Positions 1 through 10,491 of a stretch of 64,000 nucleotides of DNA are shown here, piece after piece; the stretch's first letter is position 1, and every line of letters starts with the position of its first letter. Both the position numbers and the translations under genes were made by a program. Under the pieces are notes generated by a model. That model was not told where the DNA came from. It was given only the letters and a program-made list of their open reading frames with translations, and ran no database searches. Source of the stretch: Kalmanozyma brasiliensis GHG001 (lineage: Eukaryota; Basidiomycota; Ustilaginomycetes; Ustilaginales); NCBI RefSeq assembly GCF_000497045.1, contig NW_015961948.1, forward strand, positions 1,543,878 through 1,607,877, read 5' to 3'.

Positions 1-1
1 C

Positions 2-775
2 GAGCAGCCTACGACCACTGTCATGGGCTTCCCCTTCTCCGTCCGTAGATTTCTAGACGCTCGTGCAGCCGTCGACGCTTTGCAGCCGGCGAACGCACAG
101 GATCCGCTCTTGCCACCGTCGAGTCTCGGCGTCAAGCTCGGCTTCAATGGCGTCTCTCTCCCACCAGCATCGGTCTTCTCGCTTCCAGAAATGCCAGCGT
201 CGGACGCGACGCAGCTGAGCGCTTTTCACGTCGCTCAGCTCTGGCAGGTGGCTCGACAGGTGCAGAAGCAGTTCAACGGCATCTTCCGAGAGCCGCGCTT
301 CATGCATGCCGACGGCTTTCTGATGGGTCTCGAGCGAGAGACTCGGTTCCGGAAGAGCGGAGTCAAGGACGTCTTTCAAGTGTTCAAGGACGACGAAGCG
401 GACAGAGAGGCGCAGGGAGTGGCAGGCGAAGATGAACGTCGACCGGGTCTCACCAAGAAGAACATGCAGGGGCCAGGATCGTCGCTGAACTTCAGCATGG
501 TAGGTCTGCTAGATCCGGTGCTGCCCTCGAAGCTCGACCTGCCGTTCGGAGCATCGAAAGGGTCGGGTGCGTTGGAGGTGCGAGAGGGGCTTCTGTTCGG
601 CGTGCGAACTCGCGCTGGCGAGGCTTTTGGCACGTCTTTCACTTTCCGAGGGCAACTCAATCTGGAGCTTGGACACGATACGGTGGTATGGGACACGGCC
701 AAAGTGGAAGAGTATCTACGCCTGATGAAGTACATCATCGAGGCGATGGTGGCTTTCGAACAAGGTCGTCGTTGA
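2..775 (+). CDS. C-terminal part of an unassigned protein (5' end outside window)
   Basis: The frame is open from the window edge to a stop at 773-775. The first in-window ATG (position 23) sits inside a continuous frame (EQPTTTV before it), so this is probably the 3' end of a longer gene. About 258 residues are visible. There is no clear signal peptide or membrane span. The phrases VMGFPFSVRR near the start and FGTSFTFRGQLNLELG near the end faintly recall the last strands of condensation/acyltransferase-fold proteins, but no HxxxD motif is in view, so this is only a suggestion. The next gene starts about 270 bp downstream on the same strand. I do not recognise the product. That the frame is coding is fairly safe, because it is long and both opposite-strand frames are broken. 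Confidence 0.6.
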   Translation, partial: EQPTTTVMGFPFSVRRFLDARAAVDALQPANAQDPLLPPSSLGVKLGFNGVSLPPASVFSLPEMPASDATQLSAFHVAQLWQVARQVQKQFNGIFREPRFMHADGFLMGLERETRFRKSGVKDVFQVFKDDEADREAQGVAGEDERRPGLTKKNMQGPGSSLNFSMVGLLDPVLPSKLDLPFGASKGSGALEVREGLLFGVRTRAGEAFGTSFTFRGQLNLELGHDTVVWDTAKVEEYLRLMKYIIEAMVAFEQGRR

Positions 776-1047
776 TGGTGACTCGGTATGGAAGAATTTT
801 TGAAATGGAAATGTCATACAGATAGATGTAACATCAAGGAAAATCTCCACGCTCGCTGATCGGTCTGTGCGTAGGCGGTGAGCAAAATGGAAGAGCGTGT
901 GTGGAGCTGACGACGCGGCTTTTCAACGCAACCACCACCTCCATCTCAACACCTCTTCTTCCTCACATCGTCCACTCCACACACACTCACGGATCGAAGG
1001 CGCAACCCGATTCCAAGCAGCTCCCTTACCGCCAAGATCACCTCAGC

Positions 1048-1911
1048 ATGTCGCTCTTCGGCACGTTCTCCGGCTCGTCGCGCGGACCGACCCACACCTC
1101 TGCGCCCAAAGACCATGTTGTCGGCCACCAGTTCTCGCCGTACGACTCGAACGGAGGCAGCATCGCCGCCGTCTGCGGTACGGACTTTTGCGTCGTAGCA
1201 TCCGACACCCGTCAGAGCACGGGTTACAACATCCAAACGCGCTACAAGCCCAAGGTGTTTCGACTCAACGACAAGGCGACGCTGGCCACCAACGGGTTCG
1301 CTGCTGACGCCGAGGCGCTCGTCTCGCTCGTACGCCAACGACTCGAAATGTACCGTCACGCACACGGTCGGTCGATGCCGCTCCATTCGATCGCTCGCAT
1401 GATCTCAACTATCCTCTATGGCAAGCGCTTCTTCCCGTACTACGTGTACAACATTCTCGGTGGCTTGGACGAGGAGGGCAAGGGCGCAGTGTACTCCTTC
1501 GACCCCGTGGGGAGTTACGAGAGGGAGTTCTGCCGTGCCGCCGGAGCAGCCCAATCGCTCATCCAACCCTTCTTCGATAACCAGATCATGTTCAGGAACC
1601 AAACCAGCACACCGGAACGCACGGTGCCAACCCCAGGCCAGATGACCCTGCCAGAGGTGCTCAAGATCGTCATCGACTCGTTTACGAGCGCCACGGAGAG
1701 ACATATCGAGGTGGGCGATGGGTTGGAGGTGTTCGTCGTGCGTACGCCGAGTGCGGCCGCCGAGGGTGGCGAGAAGAAGGGCGCCGCTGCGGTGGATCTG
1801 AACACGATTCCGTCGGATGTGCCGTTCAGCGTGGCCGAGGCGGTCGGTGGCGAGGACGAGCAGGAGGAGGGCGCGGTTATGGTCATCAGGAGGGAGCTCA
1901 AGAAGGATTGA
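1048..1911 (+). CDS. PRE7: 20S proteasome subunit beta-6 (PSMB1/Pre7 type)
   Basis: Predicted 287-residue non-catalytic beta subunit of the 20S core particle, which sits in the two beta rings of the proteasome. Family signatures: FSPYDSNGGS at the mature N-terminus, VVASDTRQSTGYNIQTR, then TILYGKRFFPYYVYNILGGL followed by DEEGKGAVYSFDPVGSYE, nearly identical to animal PSMB1. The position of the catalytic Thr1 reads Ser (GGS), in line with an inactive subunit. The frame is open upstream, but only from non-ATG codons; the ATG at 1048 is the first one and leaves a propeptide of about 30 residues. The protein is longer than the usual 215-240 residues because of an Ala/Gly/Glu-rich insertion near the C-terminus (about residues 233-275). 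It is convergent with APC2, 135 bp away. Confidence 0.95.
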   Translation: MSLFGTFSGSSRGPTHTSAPKDHVVGHQFSPYDSNGGSIAAVCGTDFCVVASDTRQSTGYNIQTRYKPKVFRLNDKATLATNGFAADAEALVSLVRQRLEMYRHAHGRSMPLHSIARMISTILYGKRFFPYYVYNILGGLDEEGKGAVYSFDPVGSYEREFCRAAGAAQSLIQPFFDNQIMFRNQTSTPERTVPTPGQMTLPEVLKIVIDSFTSATERHIEVGDGLEVFVVRTPSAAAEGGEKKGAAAVDLNTIPSDVPFSVAEAVGGEDEQEEGAVMVIRRELKKD

Positions 1912-2046
1912 GAGCGTCCGATGCTCAACCAGTCTCTGTAGTAATATCAATCGCCAGCTCATACAGACGCATTCACGACTTTCTCGCAGTGCGTAGTTGG
2001 CTCGAATGCGTGGACGCGCACGCATCGATTGAGAGAGTATGAGATT

Positions 2047-4479
2047 CTAGAGCGGCTCGTCGTCCGCCTCGTCCTCTTCCTCCCCCGCTGCCACACGAGC
2101 AGGCAAGCTAGTGAGCACGATGAACGCATCCACCAGTCCCGCTACGGGCTCGATCAGTCCGACCTGAACCCAGAACTCCAGCGCATCCCTTGCATCCTTC
2201 TCTCTCTGCAAATTGAGTTCCTCCATCACATCCGTCAGCGTAATGACGTTCGCACCTGCCGTGGCGCTCTGAGCCTGTGTGCTTCGACCCTTGCAGCGCG
2301 AAATCACCTCGAGCGTCGATGCCTGGATGAGACTGCACTCGACGGCGACGCTCTGTCCTGAGTTGAGCTCGACGTCGAGCTCAACGGTTCCGAGGTGGTT
2401 GAGCCAATGCAGCTTGCGCATCGCCTTGGACTGCGAGTATGTTTTGCCGTACTCCTCCTGTGCGTGGCGGAAGAGGGGGGGTAGCGTGAACTCTGCTATG
2501 CTTCCTGCTGTTCCCACTGGTGCTCCCGCACCCGCAGCGCTCGAGGTCGGCACACCACCCACCGCGCTGCCCGGCTTCGTCGTGTGTTCGGGCCAAAACT
2601 GACGCGAAACAATCAACGGATGCAACCGCGACACCATACCCTCCACGGCAGACCCCGAGGACGGAAGTCGACGGTGATGAACCTCGCTGTCGATCCGCCG
2701 TGACTCGGTCACGTCGCCGAGCATCACATCGCACTTGCCCATGTTCCTCTCCCCGAAGCGCTTCTTGAGGATCATGTTGTTGCGATACTCCTTCATCGCC
2801 TTGTAGGATTTGACTTGGACGAGCTGGTCCGCCATGCTCTTTTCAAGCGCTGCGATGAAGCCGGACCGATCGTCAAAGATGGATGTGAGCATCGAGATGA
2901 TGTCTTTTGAGGTAGACATGCGGTAGCCGGATCCGGCCTCGACGGGTTTCGGTACCCAATGGGGGTCGTCCCAGTCTTCGTCCGAGGATGCATCGCTGTC
3001 CGATACATAGGTTGCGTCGCGTCGTGAGTTGGGCAGTCGACGCTTTGTGGGGCGTTTGCCGTTGGTCTTGTTCGACGAGGGAGGGGCAGTGGTTTGGAGG
3101 GATCGTCGAGGTCGTCGCCTGCGCTTGTTTTCGGCTTGCTCCGCCTGCTCCTGCTCCTCTTGGTCCGCACGCTCCAGCTCGTCCTTGAGAAGCGTAAAGT
3201 CCGGATCGTCGCCGAGCATCGACGCTACGATGACCAGCACTGTGTCCTTCCTCCCGCGCAAATATCGTCGCAGAGGAGACACGACACGGGAGAGGACGAC
3301 GCCACTCGGATCCATCTCCTGTAGCGCACGTACGAGGTGAACGTACATCTGAATGATGTCGCGCGTGTGAGCACCCGGATGCAGCAGCCGCATGTGCAGC
3401 GAGCTCGACAGCGTCTTGGCGACGTTAAGCCGCTGATCCGCGCTCTGAAGGCTCAATCTGAGATCCTCGAGTGCTGCCGACGACTCCGGGTAGAGCGCCA
3501 CGAGGTCGAACAGCTGACCGGCGCGTGTCAGGCAGAGTGCCTTGTCGAGCTCGTAATCCAGCTTGTGCTGCCATGTGTTGTGTTCTACGTACTTGCCCTC
3601 TTTCGGCTCTGCCTCAGACGGTCCCAAGCACAGCTCGCGGAACGCCGCGAAACGTGGCTTCATCTGGTCATCGAGCCACTGTTGCAAGACGGGGCGAGCA
3701 GCTGACTCGAGCGGCAGGACAGAATCTTGGGAGCGCAAATCCGCAGCGTCGACTACGGCTCGTACTTTGCGCGCGATCTCGGAGTGCACGACTCGGGTCA
3801 TCAACATCAATGCGGGTCCGGAGAGGCCTGCTAGGCTGAGATGAGCAACAAATGTCGTGTGCAGATCCGTGTCGTTGTCTTCCACAACGAGTCGCTCGAG
3901 ATGGTGACGGAGCGCTTCGGCCGCTGAGCGGTCGAAGTGAGAGCGCAAATATGCTTGAAGTATTTGTAGGAGGCGAGATCGATGTTCGTGCATGCCGTCA
4001 AAAATGGTACCTGCGGCGTAGGGAGACAGCCATGCTGTGAACCATTGCGATGCGCTGAGCAGGATTCCAGGCAGGTCTTCGCCGAGCGCCGAGGTTGACA
4101 CTCTATGCTCGTCCATTGCTGAGACACCGCTTTCGATCGCTGTGGAGCCTATGTTTCTCTGACATCGGTTCACGTAGTGGTTGGACAGAGCTACGAGGAC
4201 AGGACTGGGTGAGGCAAGATCGACCTTTGAGCTTGAGGGCGTACTGAGGTCGCTGCCGAGAAGTGTTTGCAGCGCTTTCCTTGTTGCGGCATCGAGAGCA
4301 AATGATGTCGTGTGCTCGTCGTAATAGCGACATTGCGACGGTGCAGCAGGCTCGAGGAACTGCGTGACAGCCTGATAGGCTTCTGATGGTGGGAGGACGG
4401 GAGCGTTTGCTGAAGATTGTCGATCCTGGCCAGCGCTCAAGCTGTGGAGCGCTCGCTGCCAGACCTCTGCTAGCGACAT
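2047..4479 (-). CDS. APC2: Anaphase-promoting complex subunit 2 (cullin-like)
   Basis: Predicted 810-residue cullin-family scaffold of the APC/C ubiquitin ligase, which holds the RING subunit Apc11 and drives cyclin and securin destruction in mitosis. Length matches human APC2 (822). The cullin-homology part shows MKEYRNNMILKKRFGERNMG, then CDVMLGDVTESRRI, LIVSRQFWP, and the KAMRKLHWLNHLGTVELDVE stretch typical of Apc2, followed by a short winged-helix-like C-terminus (VGLIEPVAGLVDAFIVLTS). A lysine/arginine- and serine/aspartate-rich insertion (about residues 440-515) interrupts the cullin region. The ATG at 4479 opens the frame, and no intron is needed. It is divergent from RRP41, with 272 bp between the two start codons, which probably holds both promoters. 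Confidence 0.93.
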   Translation of the reverse strand: MSLAEVWQRALHSLSAGQDRQSSANAPVLPPSEAYQAVTQFLEPAAPSQCRYYDEHTTSFALDAATRKALQTLLGSDLSTPSSSKVDLASPSPVLVALSNHYVNRCQRNIGSTAIESGVSAMDEHRVSTSALGEDLPGILLSASQWFTAWLSPYAAGTIFDGMHEHRSRLLQILQAYLRSHFDRSAAEALRHHLERLVVEDNDTDLHTTFVAHLSLAGLSGPALMLMTRVVHSEIARKVRAVVDAADLRSQDSVLPLESAARPVLQQWLDDQMKPRFAAFRELCLGPSEAEPKEGKYVEHNTWQHKLDYELDKALCLTRAGQLFDLVALYPESSAALEDLRLSLQSADQRLNVAKTLSSSLHMRLLHPGAHTRDIIQMYVHLVRALQEMDPSGVVLSRVVSPLRRYLRGRKDTVLVIVASMLGDDPDFTLLKDELERADQEEQEQAEQAENKRRRRPRRSLQTTAPPSSNKTNGKRPTKRRLPNSRRDATYVSDSDASSDEDWDDPHWVPKPVEAGSGYRMSTSKDIISMLTSIFDDRSGFIAALEKSMADQLVQVKSYKAMKEYRNNMILKKRFGERNMGKCDVMLGDVTESRRIDSEVHHRRLPSSGSAVEGMVSRLHPLIVSRQFWPEHTTKPGSAVGGVPTSSAAGAGAPVGTAGSIAEFTLPPLFRHAQEEYGKTYSQSKAMRKLHWLNHLGTVELDVELNSGQSVAVECSLIQASTLEVISRCKGRSTQAQSATAGANVITLTDVMEELNLQREKDARDALEFWVQVGLIEPVAGLVDAFIVLTSLPARVAAGEEEDEADDEPL

Positions 4480-4751
4480 GGTCCTAGGTCGAGCAACGCC
4501 TTCTTTCCCAGCTCCGTCTGAATGTCAGGGTGGTAGCATCGAGTGAGAACAGCTCGAGAGGGTTGGTTGTCTCGAAGAACAACACTTCAGGCTGAGTTGG
4601 TTGTTGGCGTGACGCGCTGTGGAGGCGCTGGATCGGGCCCGATCGAAAATTCTTCTCGACTTTGCCAAACTTCCTCCACCTCGACCATCCTCCTTTCGTA
4701 CTCCTTCCCTCCCAACCTTTGACCGCACACAGGAGCTGACAGGTAGCAAGG
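4480..4751. promoter_or_regulatory. Shared intergenic promoter region of APC2 and RRP41
   Basis: These 272 bp separate two divergent ATGs, so both promoters and 5' leaders must lie here. I see no TATA box or recognisable factor site. The plus strand is pyrimidine-rich just before the RRP41 ATG. Assignment rests on gene arrangement alone. Confidence 0.5.
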
Positions 4752-5643
4752 ATGGTAAGTGCCGTTGTGCTGCGAAATACGCTATATCGATGGCAGAAGC
4801 TAACGATCCCTGACTTTGCTCGCACTTTCACAGTCGAGGGTCGAGCTCCTCAACGCAGGGGGCTTCCGCGTCGACGGGCGAAAGCAGTACGAGCTCCGGT
4901 CTATCGCCATACAACTTGGTGGCTCACAAGACACGGCAGCCGATGGTTCCGCCCAAATCACACAAGGGCTCACCATCGTATCCGCCACCGTCTTTGGTCC
5001 ACGCGAAGCGCGCTCCGGTGCCAACCTCATCCACGACCGTGCATCCGTCAATGTCGAGGTCTCTCTCGCGCCGTGGGGGTCGATGGAGCGACGTCGACGG
5101 AATCGTGGCGACCGCCGTCTGCTCGAGTTCGCCAGCTCGATCAAGTCGACCTTTGAGCCGGTCATCCACACGCACTTGTATCCGCGGTCGCAGATCGACA
5201 TCTTTGTTCAGGTGCATCAGCAGGATGGTGGAGTGTTGCCTGCGGCGATCAACGCAGCGACGCTAGCGCTGTTGGATGCGGGAATTGCGATGCAGGACTT
5301 TGTCGCGTCGGTATCGTGCGGCATTCACTCGACGTCGGCGATGTTGGATCTGTCGAATACGGAAGAACAGGATCTACCGCATGTGACGGTTGCGGTGTTG
5401 CCACGAACAAAGCAGGTCACACTGGCATCGTTGGAGACGAGGTTGCACGTGGAGCGCTTCGAGCAGATCTTTACGCTGGCCATCGAGGCCGCGGCGGTGT
5501 TGCATAACGAGATGGAGCTGGCGGTACGGGATCGGACGAAGACGCTGGTCCAGGCGATGACGGGTAAAACGGTCGAGTCGGGGACGGTGGTGGACGAGGT
5601 CGATGGCGATGGGCGCAATCACGACGATATGATGCTCGCGTGA
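4752..5643 (+). CDS. SKI6: Exosome core subunit Rrp41/Ski6 (RNase PH-like), join(4752..4754,4834..5643)
   Basis: Predicted 270-residue RNase PH-like subunit of the RNA exosome ring, acting in 3'-5' processing and decay of rRNA and mRNA. The coding sequence is join(4752..4754, 4834..5643): exon 1 contributes only the ATG, followed directly by GTAAGT at 4755, a CTGAC branch-like site and CAG ending at 4833. Splicing gives MSRVELLNAGGFRVDGRKQY, exactly the conserved family N-terminus; unspliced, the frame has no suitable ATG there. Further signatures are DGSAQITQG, RRLLEFASSIKSTFE, and LYPRSQIDIFVQVHQQDGG followed by INAATLALLDAGIAM. Length fits the family (about 245), with a short acidic C-terminal tail. 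It is convergent with the acyl-CoA synthetase gene. Confidence 0.94.
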
Positions 5644-5905
5644 TGGCACGATCGCAGACGCAGCAGCAGACGCAATCTTTCAGATCTTGTACTTGTACCG
5701 AATCAAATCACATTCATCAGCATCAGCGCCGAAAGCAACATGCCTCTACGACTGTGTCACGTTCCATTTGACATGCGTTCAAGTCTCAGGCATTTCAGAG
5801 TGTCACAAAGGCCATCAATAGCAGCAACGCAGCAAGAATCGACGATGGGGCAGACGTTCCTCATTCCGTTCTACATTTCTTTTACGTTCTTCGTGCATAT
5901 ACAAT

Positions 5906-7930
5906 CTAGAGCTTAGGCTTGGCGCTGGCCGCCTTTCCTTCCGCGTGTCGCTTCCTCGCCGCCTCCTTGACAATCGCCTTGTCGACCTTACCATTGGCGT
6001 TCCTCTCGAGCGGTTCGTCTCGGATCCAGATGAAATCCGGTACCTCGTGCTTGGGCAGGAACTTCCTCGCCACCTTCAAGACATCCTCTTCCGTGGGTCT
6101 GTTCTCCTTCTGATACTCGACCCTCGGAACGCAGACCACTCCCACGGTCTCCCCAAATCTGTCATCGGGAATTGGGACCGCTGCGCAATCAATGATCCTT
6201 CTCTCGGCGTAGATGGCCGTCTCCACCTCTGTGCCACTGATATTCTCTCCACCTCGGATGATAATGTGCTTGGAGCGGTCCATGACGTAGATGAAGCCGT
6301 CGTCTTCTTTCCGGCCTAGGTCGCCGGTGCGGAAGTAGCCGTCGGGTGTGAAGGCTTCGGCGGTGGCCTCTGGCTTGCCCCAGTATCCCAAAGCTGTGTT
6401 GGGACCGCGAATCCAGATCTCGCCCGGTTTACCGTTGGATACTTCGACGAGGGTCTCGGGGTCGATGATGTGGATCTCGTTCGTGGCGACGGCGCGACCG
6501 GCGGAGGTGGGTCGCGCGATGTAGTCGTCCGCAGCCAAACCGGATGCTCCCCCGTTGACTTCGGTACTGCCGTAACCTTGACCGATGAGCATCGAGGGCA
6601 CCTTGGCACGCGACTCCTCGGGAAGCTCTTTCGCCGAGGAGGATCCACCATGAGAAACACCCTGCAGCGAAGGCAGTTCGTGCTTGGACAGCACGATCTC
6701 GCGAACCATGAACCCGATGCCGACGACAATCTGAATCTTGTGCTCCTGGATGATCTTCGCTGCTGCGTCAACGTCGTATTTGGGCATAAGGGCGACTTTG
6801 ACCCCGCGCAGCGTGGAGGGTACGAGACCCGACTGGATGCCGGTGGAGTGGAACAGCGGGATGAGGAGGATGGTAGAAGCCTGTTCATCGTCCGGTTGGG
6901 GTTGGGGTGGTTGGAGTCCACGTCGAACGTACGCGCGGGCCATGTTGTAGCTCGAGTTAGGACCGGCGGAGAGGAACTGACGATTGGTGGCTGCGACACC
7001 TTTGGGCTTTCCGGTGGTGCCAGAGGTGTAGAGCACAGACGCCATGTCTTCAGGGGAAATCTTAATCTTTGGGATGGCCTTGTCGGTGGAAGCGGTAGAA
7101 GCGTACTTGGTGTCGAGTTCGGAAGCGTCGAAGACCTTGTCACCACCCTTGCCCTTGGCCCACTCTCGCTCGCCCTCCGGCACGATGCCAGCAAAGGCAC
7201 GTGGGAAGACGACGACACCAGCCAACCCACCGTGCGCTCCAGGCGTACAGCCAAAGTCGTCGACACAATCCTTCCCAGCTTGGGTGAAGAGCTTGGCGAT
7301 GTAGTCTTCATCGGCATCGCGCAGCCGGCGGAAGCGCTCGACGTCGAGCAGCGCCACCTTGCAGCCGACGTCACGGATGCAGTCGTAGATGCCCTTGCCT
7401 GGCAAAAAGGCGTTGACGAGCGCCGGAACCGCGCCAAGCAGATGGATGGCATAGAAGCCAATGACGAACTCGACGTGGTTGCGCGCAACGAGGGCGACGC
7501 GGTCACCCTTACGCACAGACAGGTGGTGCGAGAGCCACGTGGCGGTTAGCACGACCCGCTTGTGCACCTCGGCGTAGGTCAGCGACTCGCCCTCGGCCAC
7601 GATGTACGGTCGCGAGGCGTATTCCTGTCCAAGTCAGAAGAGGGTGTAAGTCGAGAAGTCACGGAGAGAAGGGGGGCAGGTGATTGAACTTACGTTGGCA
7701 GCAAACATCCAAGCATCGCGGACGGAGTCAGGCAGGTGCTTCCACACAGTGGTGAGGCGGCCGTGGATGAAGCGCACCTCGGTCTCGAGCAGACTGCCCT
7801 TCTGAGTGAGGAGCTGATCGACCTTGTCGAGCGGGACGAGACCCTGTTGGTCTCTGTCGCCTTTGAAGTCCTCGAGGATCGACCGCTTGGCTGCGGGGCC
7901 AGAGCCGGAGGCGCTCGAGTTGGAGCTCAT
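5906..7930 (-). CDS. AMP-dependent acyl-CoA synthetase, complement(join(5906..7624,7694..7930))
   Basis: Predicted 651-residue adenylate-forming enzyme activating a carboxylic (probably fatty) acid to its CoA thioester. Coding sequence is complement(join(5906..7624, 7694..7930)); a 69-nt intron (GTAAGT...GACAG, 7625-7693) separates exon 1 (79 codons) from exon 2, and both phases agree. ANL-family motifs: LYTSGTTGKPKGV (about 275), YGSTEVNGG (about 430), YFRTGDLG (about 510), and DRSKHIIIRGGENISGTEVE (about 530). The C-terminal lysine-rich segment supplies the usual catalytic Lys (NGKVDK). The last three residues are PKL, a weak variant of the peroxisomal PTS1 signal, so a peroxisomal location is possible but not shown. 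Chain-length specificity cannot be read; 4-coumarate- or medium-chain-like enzymes are alternatives. Confidence 0.9.
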
Positions 7931-8763
7931 TGTTGTCGTCCAAGCTCAAGGTTGGAGCGGGTTAAGATGAAAGCGGGGACAGTTGACGTGGCAGCGGGCC
8001 GTCGATTGGTGCGCGTTGCTCTGTGGTGGTGTGGGACAGCTGCGAGCTTCACAGCAGCCACAAAGAACGAGAAGTGGGTTGAAGTGTGGAGATGAAGTGT
8101 GGACGGACGGTGATGGGATGGAAGGAGGGGCCGTGTCCTTTTCTGTCCGACGCTAAGTCGAGCGGACAAGCGATTCGGGGGGCACACGACTAGACTGGAC
8201 GGCACAGGCAGAGGAGCGGATGTTTGCCGGCAGACCGGTCGACAGCGGGAGGCCATCCAAGCGCTGTACCGGCAGAATGCGAGGTCTGCAGCTCAGCGCA
8301 GAGGGGCCACGAGCGGCAAAAGGAACAGGCGAGCAACCGGAAGCTGGATTGCCGCGGAAAACAAGGAGCCAGCCACAGGGCAGCAGAGCGCGAGTGGATT
8401 ACTTTGCGGGGGGATGAGCGAGCCAGGCAAAAGAGCTCAGACGGCACGCCAATTTGGGAAAATGCGGGGTGGCCAATTCGCCGGTTCTTCGGCAAAAGCA
8501 GTGACCGAACAACAACTCGTCAGCCGGGCTGACAGCCTCACCATGCACAAGCTGCCACCGGACATTGACACCGACATAGCAACTCGCAGGAGTTAGATAC
8601 AATATCATGAATCGAGGAAGCAAAGACACGACTTGGAAGAGGAAAGAGTGGCCAGACAAGAAGCAAAAGAGTGTGGGGTAAGGAGTGCATGCGTTAGTTC
8701 CAGATCAATCGGAAGCGCTGAAGCAGGCTCGAGCGTAGCGAGCCTCGCAGTCTCGATCCAGCG
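7931..8763. other. Intergenic region upstream of the acyl-CoA synthetase gene
   Basis: This 833-bp stretch lies 5' of the acyl-CoA synthetase and 3' of the secreted-protein gene. Frames here are short and have no recognisable product. It presumably holds the synthetase promoter. I see no RNA gene or repeat. Confidence 0.5.
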
Positions 8764-9680
8764 TCAGATGGCGATGACCTCGCTATCGTTGATGATGGGT
8801 CCATTCTCGCACAGTCCGAGCTGATGACCGTTCCCATCCTTGACACAGAGGTGCTGCTTGTCGCCCAATAATCCGGGCACGTCGAGCTGGGGCAGCTGCA
8901 TAGTCCCGAGCAGCGGTATCAGATCCGTAGGTAGTGGTAGCGCTGGCAGCTGGAGCACACTCGTTACACCTCCGATCACCGACGTCACCTCCTGCACGAA
9001 ATCTGTTGGTCGAGGCAAGGCATTGGCAAGCACTGAGAGAGGGTTGATTACGCCATTTGCGGCGAATGAGGGCAGCGTTGGGGTCGATGTGCGAGTGACC
9101 TCGGCGCCGTTCTCAGTAGCGACGTAGACAAGAGGTGTCGGAGTAGCAGTAGCAATGGATGCGAGAGCCGCACTGAACTCGCTCTGGATTTGCACGAGGT
9201 TTTGGATGAGCAGGGTGGGGACCGCGTTGAGCGCTTTTTGGGCGAGAAGGCCGAGCACTTGAGCTTCCGGAGGCGCGGTCGGCGCTGCGATGGCGACAGA
9301 CACGGTGAGATCAGGGAGCAGGTCGGGCAGGGTCGGCGACGGGATCGTCGTCGGGATCAGACCGGTCACGCCGTCAGCGACCGAGGTAAAGATGTTCGCG
9401 ATCTCGCCGGCGATAGGCGGGACAGTGGGTGTCGGCAAGAGCCCGCCTAGGTCGATCTCTGCGACGGTTGGCGATGCTTGCAGAGACAATGCCATCATCC
9501 TGATTGAAGAGAACAGCGACACAAAGCAAAGTCAGTGAGATGATCGCCAAAGCCTTCTTTGGCTCCGATTCAGCACACTTACAGTCGCTTCTCCATAGGT
9601 GCGGCTATCGTCGACGACGCTGCCAGTACGGCCACCAATGCGATTACTGAGCTTGCCAGGATGGCTGCCTCGGTCTTCAT
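8764..9680 (-). CDS. Small secreted protein of unknown function, complement(join(8764..9499,9583..9680))
   Basis: Predicted 277-residue secreted protein, complement(join(8764..9499, 9583..9680)). Exon 1 encodes MKTEAAILAS and a hydrophobic signal peptide ending near Ala27, then Met-Glu-Lys-Arg (residues 29-32), a likely Kex2 cleavage site. The 83-nt intron (GTAAGT...ATCAG) splits Leu33 (CT|G) and keeps frame. The mature part is rich in Leu, Pro, Thr and Ala with repeated short motifs such as PTDLIPLLG and PDLLPDL. It contains only two cysteines, both near the C-terminus (HLCVKDGNGHQLGLCENG), which could form one disulfide. I recognise no family. A cell-surface or effector-like role is possible in a plant-associated fungus but nothing here proves it. 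A CTC-repeat (GAG on the plus strand, 9749-9771) lies in its leader. Confidence 0.72.
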
Positions 9681-9748
9681 CCTTCCTTCGTTGACCGAGT
9701 GGTGGTGGTGGACGGCAGATATTTCTTTCGCGTTGAGGGCGATCTGAT

Positions 9749-9771
9749 GAGGAGGAGGAGGAGGAGGAGGA
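9749..9771. repeat. (GAG)n microsatellite
   Basis: Simple run of GAG triplets on the plus strand (CTC on the minus strand). It lies about 70 bp upstream of the ATG of the secreted-protein gene and is probably part of its promoter or 5' leader. Confidence 0.85.
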
Positions 9772-10491
9772 AAAGGAGAGGCAGGACTCCGATAGGTAGC
9801 GAGGAAGGAATTGGCCAACCGACGGCAATGCGAGCCGGATCTGTTCTTGTATTCAATGCCATCATCTTGCCTCTCGACACTGCAGAGACAACCGCGTTCG
9901 AAAGGCACCGGCTCGTTGCAGGAGGGGTCGTTTGGACGAGACTCGATGCGGGACGGGCTGCACCACTGTGCACAGTCGAAGGCATCGCGAGATCCGCCGA
10001 TGTGGCTGCTCTGTAGAATGTAGGTCGAGAATGATGGTCGACTGTGCATCAAGCCAGTAGCTTTAGACGTTGTGCTTCTCAATGACGGGCTGCGAGTTTC
10101 GTGTGTATGGAAGCCTCGAATCCGCATGGCACGCCGACGTTGTTCATTGAGGTCGGCGCTGTCCACAGGTAGATCCATGTCATTCGGTACGGATGAAGCG
10201 TCCGACACGCGCAACTTGACATTCCTCGAAAATTCCGGCTTGCCGCAACGCGTTCCTCCGCGTCTTGTTGCTGCCGACGATCCGCAGACCGTTGGCTCTC
10301 GTCAACCTGACAAGTCTTGCCTTCGGTAGAACAAAGCAGCTGTTTGCATAGCTTGGTTCAGCAGTCATTCAATCGCGTGCATCGTCTGTCCAAGGTGCAG
10401 ATTCAAGTTCATCTCGACGAACACGAGCGTCTGGCCTCGCGTTGCGAGATGTGAGAAAAAGTGCCCTAAAAAGCGGGCCAAAAAAAGAACG
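9772..10491. other. Intergenic stretch between secreted-protein gene and tRNA-Pro
   Basis: About 700 bp without a convincing gene. Frames on both strands are short and overlapping, with no family signature. It probably includes the promoter of the minus-strand secreted-protein gene at its left end. Confidence 0.45.
10480..10486 (-). terminator. RNA polymerase III terminator of tRNA-Pro
   Basis: Seven A residues on the plus strand (T7 on the transcribed strand orientation) lie six bases past the tRNA-Pro 3' end, as expected for Pol III termination. Confidence 0.8.

Noticed and set aside
901..1047. N-terminal extension of PRE7
   Set aside because: The upstream frame starts at GTG and has no ATG; the family N-terminus fits the ATG at 1048.
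6316..7549. Two long frames (396 codons minus, 359 codons plus) overlapping the acyl-CoA synthetase
   Set aside because: Both are shadows of the well-supported synthetase frame.
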